Positions 25,289-32,349 of a stretch of 48,760 bases of DNA are shown here, one piece after another; the stretch's first letter is position 1, and each line of letters opens with the position of its first letter. A program made the position numbers and the translations under genes. Source of the stretch: RZYX01 sp036654375 (GTDB lineage Bacteria; Bacillota; Clostridia; Oscillospirales; Acutalibacteraceae); the NCBI GenBank assembly GCA_036654375.1, contig JAVVSD010000012.1, forward strand, positions 1 to 48,760, written 5' to 3'. Under the pieces are notes generated by a model. The model was not told the origin of the DNA. It made no database searches and saw only the letters and a list, made by a program, of their open reading frames with translations.

Positions 25289-25657
25289 ATGATTAATGCG
25301 ACCTCAGTTTATAGCCGTCTGTGCGAAATAACCACCCTTGACACTGAAGGGGCAGCAATTTGTCTGCCCCTTTGTGCAGAGGCGGCAGCAGAAATTTCGC
25401 AAAAGCTTAAAGACGCATCAGACGAAACAAATCCAGCCGTTATTTTTGCGGCTGCGGCAACAGCATATTACAGATATATGTTACTATGCTGTCTTGAAGA
25501 TGACGGAGTAACAGAGTTTAAAGCGGGAGATGTGTCCGTTACAAAAAGTTTGCAGTGCGTAATGGAAGCGGCACAAAGGATAAAGCAGGAAGCACTGATT
25601 GCAGTGGCAATGCTTTTTAGCGACGAAACATTTGTATTCAGGCAGGTGGGCATATGA
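25289..25657 (+). CDS. Probable head-tail connector (adaptor) protein
   Basis: 122 aa, mostly helical and alanine-rich, the usual character of head-completion adaptors that bind under the portal. Position directly after the major capsid gene supports this. I see no diagnostic motif. ATG 25289 has a modest site (GGGGTGAGAACAG). Its end overlaps the next gene by 4 nt (ATGA). Confidence 0.65.
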   Translation: MINATSVYSRLCEITTLDTEGAAICLPLCAEAAAEISQKLKDASDETNPAVIFAAAATAYYRYMLLCCLEDDGVTEFKAGDVSVTKSLQCVMEAAQRIKQEALIAVAMLFSDETFVFRQVGI

Positions 25658-26010
25658 AAAGTTTTGATTCAATGATGAAAACCTTTGGAAGAGATGTTTC
25701 GCTTCACATGAAGGACGGTTGGACAAGCGGTATATTCAGAGCGTTTTTACAGCCACTTAGGTATAAAAACAAAATGTATCTTGAGGGAATACACACAGAC
25801 ATAGGCTTTTCGGAGCAGGGTTATTACCTTTATATTGGGCCGTCAACACACAATCTTGCGACACTTCCGCACGATGCATGGATTTTGGATTCAGACAACA
25901 AAAAGTATTACATCAACAAGGCGGAAAAAGTGTTTGTCGCAAAAGATACTCTATATGTCTGGGCGATTGTTAGAGGGGTTGAGGAGGGACAATATGGAAA
26001 GCCTGCTTAA
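25654..26010 (+). CDS. Probable head-closure/stopper protein
   Basis: 118 aa, starting in an ATGA overlap with the adaptor gene. The sequence is strand-rich (GYYLYIGPSTHNLATLP, AWILDSDNKKYYINKAEKVF), as in the small beta-barrel stoppers (gp16/XkdH-like) that close the neck after packaging. The assignment rests on order and size. The last 17 nt overlap the next gene. Confidence 0.6.
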   Translation: MKSFDSMMKTFGRDVSLHMKDGWTSGIFRAFLQPLRYKNKMYLEGIHTDIGFSEQGYYLYIGPSTHNLATLPHDAWILDSDNKKYYINKAEKVFVAKDTLYVWAIVRGVEEGQYGKPA

Positions 26011-26422
26011 CCTTGTGCAAACGGTTTGTGACGAGCTAAAAACAAACAGTGGTGTAGCAAGCACAAGCTTTATAAAGAAATATCCAGGCGTTACAAAATC
26101 CGCACCTCTTGCAAGCCCTGTGGTTTCAGTGGGAATTGCGGGGCTTGAGGTTGGGGAGAGCCAGCTCGGCGGTGCAGATGAGAAAAAAGCACGGGTCAAA
26201 ATTGAACTTTTGGTTTGTATTCCTTTCTTTGGCAATTCAAGTGAATGTTCACGAATAATGCAAAAGCTTTTTGAGTACCTGCTTTTTAGCTCAACTTTTG
26301 ATATAGCAAAATGTAGCTTTGGAGATATTTCGGCAAAAAGAGAAACAGGGGCATATGAGCTTAAAGGCATTGTGGAACTCAGTACAACATTAACAAAGGC
26401 GGTGAGTGCAAATGGCAATTGA
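25994..26422 (+). CDS. Probable tail completion/terminator protein
   Basis: 142 aa. The pattern of an N-terminal helix (LLNLVQTVCDELK) followed by antiparallel strands and a helix (ECSRIMQKLFEYLL) fits the tail-terminator family that caps the tube at the neck. It starts at ATG 25994 behind GAGGAGGGACAAT, inside the previous gene; the frame runs further upstream without support. Position between the stopper and tube genes agrees. The next tail gene in a PBSX-like order should be a contractile sheath gene, and none is present. Confidence 0.65.
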   Translation: MESLLNLVQTVCDELKTNSGVASTSFIKKYPGVTKSAPLASPVVSVGIAGLEVGESQLGGADEKKARVKIELLVCIPFFGNSSECSRIMQKLFEYLLFSSTFDIAKCSFGDISAKRETGAYELKGIVELSTTLTKAVSANGN

Positions 26423-26801
26423 AACAAGTAAGAAAGAGCTTTGTTCACAAGATGTGCAAATTTTTGTAAATGACAGAAAAATTGCACTTGCACAGGAATG
26501 CAAAGTCAAGACAACAAGAGATGCAAAGCTTATTTCAGCGTATGGAGAGGGCAATGCAAGCGTTGTGGCTGTTGGAGCAAAGCAGCACCTGCTCACTCTT
26601 TCAAGGATAGAGATGGTGTCACAGGATATGGACTTTGCGAACTTAAGTGATTTTACTGTTGCATTAAAAAAGCAAGGTAAAAAATATTTGTTTTCATGCT
26701 GCCAGTGGACAGAGCTTTGCGAACATATTGTCAATGGCAAAGCTGTGTTGCAAACGGCGAGCATAGTAAGCCCAACTCTTTGCGTAACGGAGGCTGTTTA
26801 A
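26412..26801 (+). CDS. Probable tail tube protein
   Basis: 129 aa with the typical tube-protein course: SQDVQIFVNDRKIALAQECK, then a loop, then LLTLSRIEMVSQDMDF, FTVALKKQGKKYLFSCCQW and AVLQTASIVSPTL, alternating strands that close into the stacked ring. This resembles XkdM-type tubes of contractile-tailed phages. ATG 26412 follows GGTGAG within the end of the previous gene. No sheath gene (XkdK type, usually over 400 aa) comes before it. Confidence 0.65.
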   Translation: MAIETSKKELCSQDVQIFVNDRKIALAQECKVKTTRDAKLISAYGEGNASVVAVGAKQHLLTLSRIEMVSQDMDFANLSDFTVALKKQGKKYLFSCCQWTELCEHIVNGKAVLQTASIVSPTLCVTEAV

Positions 26802-26897
26802 ATGGAAGAGGAAAATGAAGTTACATACTTTGAGCTTTTAAAGCAGTTGTCAGATGAGGCAGAGCGTCTTTCAAGACGATACCCAACAAGGCTTTAA
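26802..26897 (+). CDS. 31-aa ORF at the tail-chaperone/tape-measure position
   Basis: ATG 26802 follows CGGAGGCTGTTTAA, a good site, and the frame ends at TAA 26897, 10 nt before the next ATG. The peptide is acidic, then basic and helical (FELLKQLSDEAERLSRRYP). In PBSX the tail chaperone xkdN and tape measure xkdO lie between the tube and LysM genes; here only this ORF does. It may be a stub left by a deletion or a short functional peptide. Confidence 0.55.
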   Translation: MEEENEVTYFELLKQLSDEAERLSRRYPTRL

Positions 26898-26907
26898 GGA
26901 GGACAAA

Positions 26908-27429
26908 ATGAATAATGTACCAATGCGGTTCAAAAACTTTGAGTTTTCAGTTAATCCGCAAAAAATAGAGATAAAAGCAGCCACAAATCTTAAACAACTT
27001 GCAGTTCCTTTCGATGCCTTTGAGCTTCAGGAGTTTGGAATAAAGCCACTGATAATAAGCGGAGAAGGAAAGTTTGTAGGCGAAAACGCACAGCTAAGCT
27101 TTGACAGCATTTTTGCACTCTTTTTACAGGGCGGAGCAGGGGAACTTTTTCTTTCTGGAGCACAGCCAATGCAAGCGATAATGACAAAGCTTGTTAAGGG
27201 GCTTGAGCCGATTGAAAAAACAATTTCATACAGCTTTGAGTTTGTTGAAGTGCCGCAAAAGCAGTCAGTTCAGCTTTGCCTTGAGATATATCACACAATA
27301 AAGCAGGGTGAAAGCCTGTGGCATATTGCCCGTGATTATGATGTTTCTATTGAAAGCTTGTTAAAGCTTAACCAGAGTATTCAAAGTCCATGGAATGTTG
27401 AAACAGGGGATAAGGTGAGAGTGAGATGA
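26908..27429 (+). CDS. LysM-domain tail protein (XkdP-like)
   Basis: 173 aa. The N-terminal part (NVPMRFKNFEFSVNPQKIEI) resembles the XkdP/gp53-type baseplate-hub connector. The C-terminal 45 residues are a LysM domain (YHTIKQGESLWHIARDYDV to GDKVRVR), which binds peptidoglycan and is common in tail proteins that contact the cell wall. ATG 26908 follows AAGGAGGACAAA; an upstream extension of 18 codons would read through the 31-aa ORF. It overlaps the hub gene by 4 nt. Confidence 0.85.
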   Translation: MNNVPMRFKNFEFSVNPQKIEIKAATNLKQLAVPFDAFELQEFGIKPLIISGEGKFVGENAQLSFDSIFALFLQGGAGELFLSGAQPMQAIMTKLVKGLEPIEKTISYSFEFVEVPQKQSVQLCLEIYHTIKQGESLWHIARDYDVSIESLLKLNQSIQSPWNVETGDKVRVR

Positions 27430-28373
27430 ATATTCAGGCAAGTACAGTGAGTGGAAAAACAGTTTTTCTTGGAACTCCTTTGCAAATGCAGCTTTGCGAA
27501 AGCTTTGACACGCCAGCAGATGCGTTTGTTGCGGTATTCTTTGCTTTTGAGCCACTCGAAGAGCTTGAAAAAATCGTTGTAAAAAGTGAAAATCAAACTG
27601 TTTTTGAAGGCAATGTGGATGAGCAAATAACGATGTGTAACAAACAGGGTATAAAAATAAAAATCAGTGCGCGCTCATTTTCACAGCTGATAGACAATGA
27701 GGCATTGCCAACAACATATATAAGACCAGCACTTGACGAAATATTTAAAAATCACCTTGAGCCATTTGGAATCAAAGGAGTAATTGGAAACGGCATTTGC
27801 CAAGGTGATTTTGCAGTGTCAAAAGGGACTTGTCATTGGGCAGTTGTGGAGCAGTTTTGCAAATGCGTCTTAAATTCCTCTCCACGAATTACAAAGGACA
27901 GATTTCTTGACACTGGCGAAGAGTCAAACGACAGCAAACCAGTCGCTTTTGGAAACTTCATTGGTGCGGACTGTCGATATTTTTCTGCGAAGATTAAGTA
28001 CAGGCGTTATGGAGTAGTGGGAGAGATATGCTATAAAAGTGAGGCGGGACAAGGCTATGAACGCGTTGAAATAAATCAAGATGCAAAGAGCAGAAACATC
28101 AAAACAAAAAGATATCTCAACTTGTCGGCGTCACAAAAGTGGGAAAGACAGCACAGGCTTCAAAGGGAGTTTGACAAATCAATAAGAGGCAGCGAGGAAA
28201 TTGAACTTTGCGTTCCGTTTGATTGCTTTTTTGAGGTCGGGTCAAAAGCCTCTTTTTGTGACGAAAGACTTGGAAACTTTGAGGATTATCGCATCTTTGA
28301 AATTGCTCACTCAATTTCAGTTGATGGCAATCAGTGCAAGTTAACTCTAAGACCTTCACAGCATTTAAAATAG
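27426..28373 (+). CDS. Baseplate hub protein (gpD/XkdQ-like)
   Basis: 315 aa. It corresponds to the T4 gp27/P2 gpD/XkdQ hub that joins tube and spike. Supporting features are strand-rich N-terminal domains, the mid-region ALPTTYIRPALDEIFKNHLEPFG (the typical hub helix after the first barrel), and a late SASQKWERQHRLQREFDKSIRG segment. ATG 27426 lies in an ATGA overlap with the LysM gene. Position before the spike gene agrees with other contractile systems. Confidence 0.78.
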   Translation: MNIQASTVSGKTVFLGTPLQMQLCESFDTPADAFVAVFFAFEPLEELEKIVVKSENQTVFEGNVDEQITMCNKQGIKIKISARSFSQLIDNEALPTTYIRPALDEIFKNHLEPFGIKGVIGNGICQGDFAVSKGTCHWAVVEQFCKCVLNSSPRITKDRFLDTGEESNDSKPVAFGNFIGADCRYFSAKIKYRRYGVVGEICYKSEAGQGYERVEINQDAKSRNIKTKRYLNLSASQKWERQHRLQREFDKSIRGSEEIELCVPFDCFFEVGSKASFCDERLGNFEDYRIFEIAHSISVDGNQCKLTLRPSQHLK

Positions 28374-28410
28374 TAAAGGGGCAAAAAACTGCCCTGACAG
28401 GAGGATTTTT

Positions 28411-28773
28411 ATGTGGATTACAAAACAACTGACACAAAGGGAAAATTCCACAGCTGCGACATCGGCACAGGTCACACTTTCAGATAGCAACGAGGTTTGC
28501 ACTGCTGGCTCGTCAGAGAATAGGTATGTGTCTGTCTATGCACCATATGGCATTGAAACCCGTCCGCCAATCGGCGCACAGGTTTTGCTTTTGGAAAGTG
28601 AGGACGGAATAGCCTGTGCCGGGGTCCTTTGTCATGCACAGCAAATTCAGGAAGGCGAGATAAGGCTTTTTTCAAAAGGCGGTGCAAGCATTGTGCTTAA
28701 AAACAGCGGAGATATAACACTAAACGGTGTAACAATTACAAAGCAAGGAAAGATTATTGAAATGGGGGTATAA
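28411..28773 (+). CDS. Baseplate spike protein (gpV/gp5-like OB fold)
   Basis: 120 aa. The OB-fold part (VYAPYGIETRPPIGAQVLLL) is followed by a short repeating beta-helix (GGASIVLKNSGDITLNGVTI), the pattern of membrane-puncturing spikes of contractile tails. The ATG follows ACAGGAGGATTTTT. It stands 37 bp after the hub gene and 1 bp before the wedge gene. A spike without any sheath gene to drive it is odd. Confidence 0.82.
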   Translation: MWITKQLTQRENSTAATSAQVTLSDSNEVCTAGSSENRYVSVYAPYGIETRPPIGAQVLLLESEDGIACAGVLCHAQQIQEGEIRLFSKGGASIVLKNSGDITLNGVTITKQGKIIEMGV

Positions 28774-28774
28774 G

Positions 28775-29125
28775 GTGGATACATTGATTGAAAACGGTGA
28801 TTTGAAGCTTTCGCAAAACGGTTTGCCCGTTTCAATAACGGGCATTCAGGAGCTTTTGCAAAGAGCAAGAATCTGCCTATGCGTGCCAAAGGGAAGTTTC
28901 CTTCACAACAAAAGCCTTGGAAGCAGACTTTTTGAGCTAAAGGATAGTGCGATAGATGCAAAAAATGCGCTTGCGCTTTCAATGGCACAGGTGGCACTTA
29001 AAAATCAGCCACAGATAAGGGCCTATGCAACGCAGGTTCAACTTGATACAAGTGGAAAGCCAAACGCAGTAAAGATATTGCTGCTCATTGAAAATAATCG
29101 GGAGGAAGTGATGGTAAATTTATGA
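28775..29125 (+). CDS. Baseplate wedge protein (gp25/XkdS-like)
   Basis: 116 aa. The opening DTLIENGDLKLS and GIQELLQRARICLCVPKGSF, then NKSLGSRLFELKD, match the gp25/DUF2634 wedge family of contractile-tail baseplates. GTG 28775 is chosen because family members begin about ten residues before ENGD and GGGGGT lies 5 nt upstream; a TTG at 28757 is the alternative. It overlaps the baseplate-J gene by 4 nt. Confidence 0.8.
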   Translation: MDTLIENGDLKLSQNGLPVSITGIQELLQRARICLCVPKGSFLHNKSLGSRLFELKDSAIDAKNALALSMAQVALKNQPQIRAYATQVQLDTSGKPNAVKILLLIENNREEVMVNL

Positions 29126-30198
29126 TTAAAGCACTAACTTATGAGGAAATACTCACAACAATGAAAACCAAATTTAAGCAGGAAAGCGGATTTGAAGCCG
29201 ACGATGCATCTGATATTGGGATAAGGCTAAGGCTTCTTGCGGGGCAACTTTTTTCTCAAAGTGCAGATATAAGCTTTGTTGCAAATCAAGTGTTTTTGCA
29301 GACGGCAAGCGGAGAATTTTTGGATAAGCACGCACAGATGCGTGGGTTTTCCAGAAGGCTTGCGACAAAAGCACATGGTACAGCAAGGTTTGCAACAGCA
29401 AAGGCGGCGCTATCAGATATAGTTATTCCAATTGGAACACTATGTGCAATTTCAGGTGCAAACGCTCAAAACTATGCGACAACACAGCAGGCAACATTGC
29501 TTCAGGGGAAAACCTTTGTGGATATCCCAATTGTTGCACAAAGCAGCGGAACAAATGGTAACGCGGCACTTGGGTGTGTCACAATTCTTATAAATCCGCC
29601 ACAGGGAATAAATTCGGTTACAAATACAACAGTGATAACGGGTGGCAGTGAGCAGGAAGATGATGAACTGCTAAGAAGCAGAATTTTCAAAAGTTTTGCA
29701 CAGATTTCAAATGGCGCAAATCAACAGTTCTATGAAGAAATTGCAATGCAAAACCCAAAGGTGATTTCTGTAAATGCTATCAGTACAGCAAGAGGAGCGG
29801 GAACGGTTGATGTTGTGTTTGACACAGCCGAGCAGGACACAGCACAGATAAATGCGATTAAAAATGCGCTTGATACACAGCTTGCGTCCAGCCGAGAGAT
29901 TGGAACAGATGCAAAGGCATTTTGTTGTACAAATCAAGCAATAAACATCACTGTTTACTTAAAGACAAAAGCAGATTTTGTAAGTAGCGAGGTTATTTCA
30001 AAGTGCAAACAAAAAATAACAGAGTATGTTGACTCCCTTAGAGTTGGCGAAAACTTGATTATATCAAGGCTTGCAAACATACTGTTTAACATCGAAGGTA
30101 TTGAAAATTACAAGCTTGCAACGCCAACGGACGACACAGCAATCTCTGGCAGGAGCAAGCTGAAAATCGGAACACTAACTGTCGCCGATGTGATTTAA
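29122..30198 (+). CDS. Baseplate J-like protein (gpJ/XkdT)
   Basis: 358 aa, the wedge protein that links hub to fibres. Family features are TYEEILTTMKTKFKQESGFE at the start, LRLLAGQLFSQSADI with NQVFLQTASGEFLDKHAQMRG, the PQGINSVTN and GGSEQEDDELLRSRI motif, and the C-terminal IEGIENYKLATPTDD. This is the clearest contractile-tail signature in the cluster. It starts in an ATGA overlap with the gp25-like gene. Confidence 0.9.
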   Translation: MIKALTYEEILTTMKTKFKQESGFEADDASDIGIRLRLLAGQLFSQSADISFVANQVFLQTASGEFLDKHAQMRGFSRRLATKAHGTARFATAKAALSDIVIPIGTLCAISGANAQNYATTQQATLLQGKTFVDIPIVAQSSGTNGNAALGCVTILINPPQGINSVTNTTVITGGSEQEDDELLRSRIFKSFAQISNGANQQFYEEIAMQNPKVISVNAISTARGAGTVDVVFDTAEQDTAQINAIKNALDTQLASSREIGTDAKAFCCTNQAINITVYLKTKADFVSSEVISKCKQKITEYVDSLRVGENLIISRLANILFNIEGIENYKLATPTDDTAISGRSKLKIGTLTVADVI

Positions 30199-30210
30199 GA
30201 GAGGTGCATA

Positions 30211-30780
30211 ATGGTTACAGACACTTTTGAACAATTAAAAATGGTGCTTCTTCCACTTGGAATTTACAACGTTGGGACAAACACAGTGGTTCGTGCCGAG
30301 CTGTGTGCCTATGCCTGTGGCATAAATCTCGTTAAAGAGCAGATACAATTGCTTAAAACAGAAGGATTTGTACAGACAGCACAGAACTTTGGGCTGAGCC
30401 TTCGCGAGAAAATGCTGGCAATAACCCCGCAGCAAACACTTGAGGCAAGACGCAGTAAAATAATCGAGCTTTTTAGCACAGTCAGAGGATGCTGGAAGCT
30501 TTCGGAGTTCAACAATGCAGTGGTGAATTCAGGCTTTGTGGGAAGCATTACAGAAGCTTTTGCACAGCAAAGAATGACGCTAACTTTCACAAATCCACAG
30601 CAGTCAACGCAGGATAAGCTGAGTGATGTTTTGGGAGCAATAAGACCAATAGTTCCCATACATCTTGAACTTCGTTCAAACTTGCCAATGATAAATTGGG
30701 ACACACGAGATGCAGCAAACAGTAGCTTTATGTATCTTGATAAGCTGGCACTCACCTTTGACAGCGTTGAGCAAGAGTGA
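30211..30780 (+). CDS. XkdU/YmfQ-like tail protein (DUF2313)
   Basis: 189 aa. The order gp25 - gpJ - this gene - fibre matches xkdS-T-U-V of PBSX. The region ISPQQTLEARRSKI-like (here ITPQQTLEARRSKIIELF) with a following strand-rich half (GSITEAFAQQRMTLTF, PIVPIHLEL) fits DUF2313 proteins, which connect baseplate J to fibres. ATG 30211 follows GAGAGGTGCATA. The adjacent fibre gene starts 17 bp later. Confidence 0.75.
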   Translation: MVTDTFEQLKMVLLPLGIYNVGTNTVVRAELCAYACGINLVKEQIQLLKTEGFVQTAQNFGLSLREKMLAITPQQTLEARRSKIIELFSTVRGCWKLSEFNNAVVNSGFVGSITEAFAQQRMTLTFTNPQQSTQDKLSDVLGAIRPIVPIHLELRSNLPMINWDTRDAANSSFMYLDKLALTFDSVEQE

Positions 30781-30797
30781 TTTTTAAGGAGGATTAT

Positions 30798-31256
30798 ATG
30801 TCAAGTACAAACAAAACAACAAAATTAAATCTTAACCAATGGATTGGTTCGGATATTCCCAAAAGAGCCGACTTCAACTCGGACAATTCAATAATAGATA
30901 ATATCTTGGGAACGCATACCGCAGACAAAGATATACACATGACAGCAGCAGAAAGAACGCTTTGGAACACCCAGTGTGTAACTGGAATGTATTTTGGCTC
31001 AGGAGCGGCACAGGTTACCGTAACTCTTGGCTTTCAGCCAAAGGCATTATTTATATTTCCATATAACAAATCGCTTGGTAACATTGGCACAGCAGGCTCG
31101 TATTCAGCTATAGGTACAAAAAATATGTCATCTTTGGGACTGGAGGTAACTGCAACGGGATTTAAGGTTTCTCACGGAACACCATACGCAGTTGATGGAA
31201 TAGCCCCAAAACTTAACGAACTTGACATTGACTATGGGTACATTGCAATAAAATAA
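30798..31256 (+). CDS. Short tail fibre-like protein
   Basis: 152 aa. The start (TTKLNLNQWIGSDIPKRADF, then NSIIDNILGTHTADKDIH) is the usual N-terminal attachment part of clostridial tail-fibre genes. A glycine-rich strand domain (YFGSGAAQVTVTLGFQPKA to YGYIAIK) forms the tip. It is much shorter than most phage fibres. ATG 30798 follows AAGGAGGATTAT. It is the last gene of the cluster; a terminator follows, and no holin or endolysin gene comes after it. Confidence 0.75.
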   Translation: MSSTNKTTKLNLNQWIGSDIPKRADFNSDNSIIDNILGTHTADKDIHMTAAERTLWNTQCVTGMYFGSGAAQVTVTLGFQPKALFIFPYNKSLGNIGTAGSYSAIGTKNMSSLGLEVTATGFKVSHGTPYAVDGIAPKLNELDIDYGYIAIK

Positions 31257-31262
31257 GCCAAG

Positions 31263-31296
31263 AAAAGGTCTTCATATAAGGTGAAGGCCTTTTTGT
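31263..31296 (+). terminator. Terminator of the phage-like cluster
   Basis: AAAAGGTCTTC pairs with GAAGGCCTTTT (one G-U), continuing into the T tract. It lies 7 bp past the last tail gene. Confidence 0.85.
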
Positions 31297-31301
31297 TAAC
31301 A
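31289..31301. repeat. Right copy of 13-bp direct repeat flanking the phage-like cluster
   Basis: CTTTTTGTTAACA is identical to 19751-19763 and overlaps the T tract of the terminator. It is a candidate attachment-site core. Confidence 0.4.
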
Positions 31302-31309
31302 TTTGTCTA

Positions 31310-31337
31310 TTGCTTTTTTATAAAAATATGAGATAAT
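31310..31337 (+). promoter_or_regulatory. Promoter of the HAD hydrolase gene
   Basis: TTGCTT (31310-31315), 16 bp, GATAAT (31332-31337), 44 bp before the ATG. Confidence 0.55.
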
Positions 31338-31381
31338 AGTTGGGAATGGGTTAAAATGAAATTTTAGTTGGGTGGAAAACA

Positions 31382-32185
31382 ATGAGGTATAAGTTAATCG
31401 TTTCAGATTTTGACAACACCATCTGCAACAGGAGAAAAATGGTTACACAAAGAACTAAATCCGCTATAAAGCAATTTACAGATAACGGTGGCAGGTTTGT
31501 GGTTTGCACCACTCGACCATATATCGGCATTGCGGAAATTGCAAAGAAAATTGGGCTTAGAGATGAGATAATTGCAAACCAAGGTGCGACAGTTCGAAAT
31601 CTTGCAGATAACAGTGTCGTTTTCCAAAGCCTTTTTACATATAAAGAGGCACTTGAAATTATTAGGTTCTTTGACTTAAAATCAAAACATATATTCCTTG
31701 CCTCGGACTTTCAGATGAAATCCAAAACGCAGGATCTTTTTATGAGTATCTGTGAAAAGGCAGTTAAATACCCGCTTAAAAAAACAGAAGTTTGTCTTCA
31801 ATATGATTGCACAAAAATGGATGTTGCACAGATTATTGTTGGTGCCTATAGCCACAACAAGGTGTGTGAGTTTGAAAATCTTGCAAAGATAGAGTTTGGA
31901 GATAAATATGAAATTGGAATTTGCGACAAATATCTTTTGAATTTGACTCAAAAGGGTGTTAGCAAAGGACGAGCAATACAGAGAATTGCGGACATACATA
32001 GCATTAAGAGGGAAGAGATAATTGCTTTTGGCGATTCCCTTAATGACAGCTCAATGTTTGAATTCGCTGGGGTAGGTGTTGCAATGGGGAATGCAATGCA
32101 AGGGCTTAAAAATGTTGCGACTACTGTTTGTGGAAGTGTAAATGAAGACGGATTGGCAGAGTTTATTGAAAAAAACTGTTTGTAA
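31382..32185 (+). CDS. Cof-type HAD-superfamily phosphatase
   Basis: A cytoplasmic Mg-dependent hydrolase of small phosphorylated molecules such as sugar or flavin phosphates. Motif I has the nucleophile Asp9 and acid Asp11 (VSDFDNTIC). Motif II lies in FVVCTTRP. The Lys of motif III is in QKGVSKGRAI, and motif IV is AFGDSLNDSSMFEFAG with MGNAMQ next. The cap is the C2B type of the Cof/YkrA group. 267 aa is normal. It starts at ATG 31382 behind GGGTGG. It is a single-gene unit with its own promoter and terminator. Confidence 0.88.
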   Translation: MRYKLIVSDFDNTICNRRKMVTQRTKSAIKQFTDNGGRFVVCTTRPYIGIAEIAKKIGLRDEIIANQGATVRNLADNSVVFQSLFTYKEALEIIRFFDLKSKHIFLASDFQMKSKTQDLFMSICEKAVKYPLKKTEVCLQYDCTKMDVAQIIVGAYSHNKVCEFENLAKIEFGDKYEIGICDKYLLNLTQKGVSKGRAIQRIADIHSIKREEIIAFGDSLNDSSMFEFAGVGVAMGNAMQGLKNVATTVCGSVNEDGLAEFIEKNCL

Positions 32186-32208
32186 ATTGCATATTAACCA
32201 TAAAACAG

Positions 32209-32237
32209 GGTGGCACATATTGTTTGTGTCGCCTTTT
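32209..32237 (+). terminator. Terminator of the HAD hydrolase gene
   Basis: GGTGGCACA (32209-32217) pairs with TGTGTCGCC (32225-32233) with two G-U pairs, followed by TTTT. Confidence 0.7.
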
Positions 32238-32299
32238 AAATTGTCATACTGAATGTTAACCCGAATAATATTTTTTTAAAATTAAATATAGCAAAGAAA

Positions 32300-32328
32300 A
32301 AAAGCATGGCAGACGAAGCCATGCTTTT
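32300..32328. terminator. glmS terminator
   Basis: AAAAGCATGGC (32300-32310) pairs perfectly with GCCATGCTTTT (32318-32328). It can act on both strands and lies 21 bp past the glmS stop codon. Confidence 0.88.
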
Positions 32329-32349
32329 AAAAATTATAATTAACAATAT

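Noticed and set aside
19927..31256. Type VI-like or extracellular contractile injection system
   Set aside because: The presence of terminase, portal, protease and capsid genes and the absence of sheath and AAA ATPase genes show a DNA-packaging phage origin.
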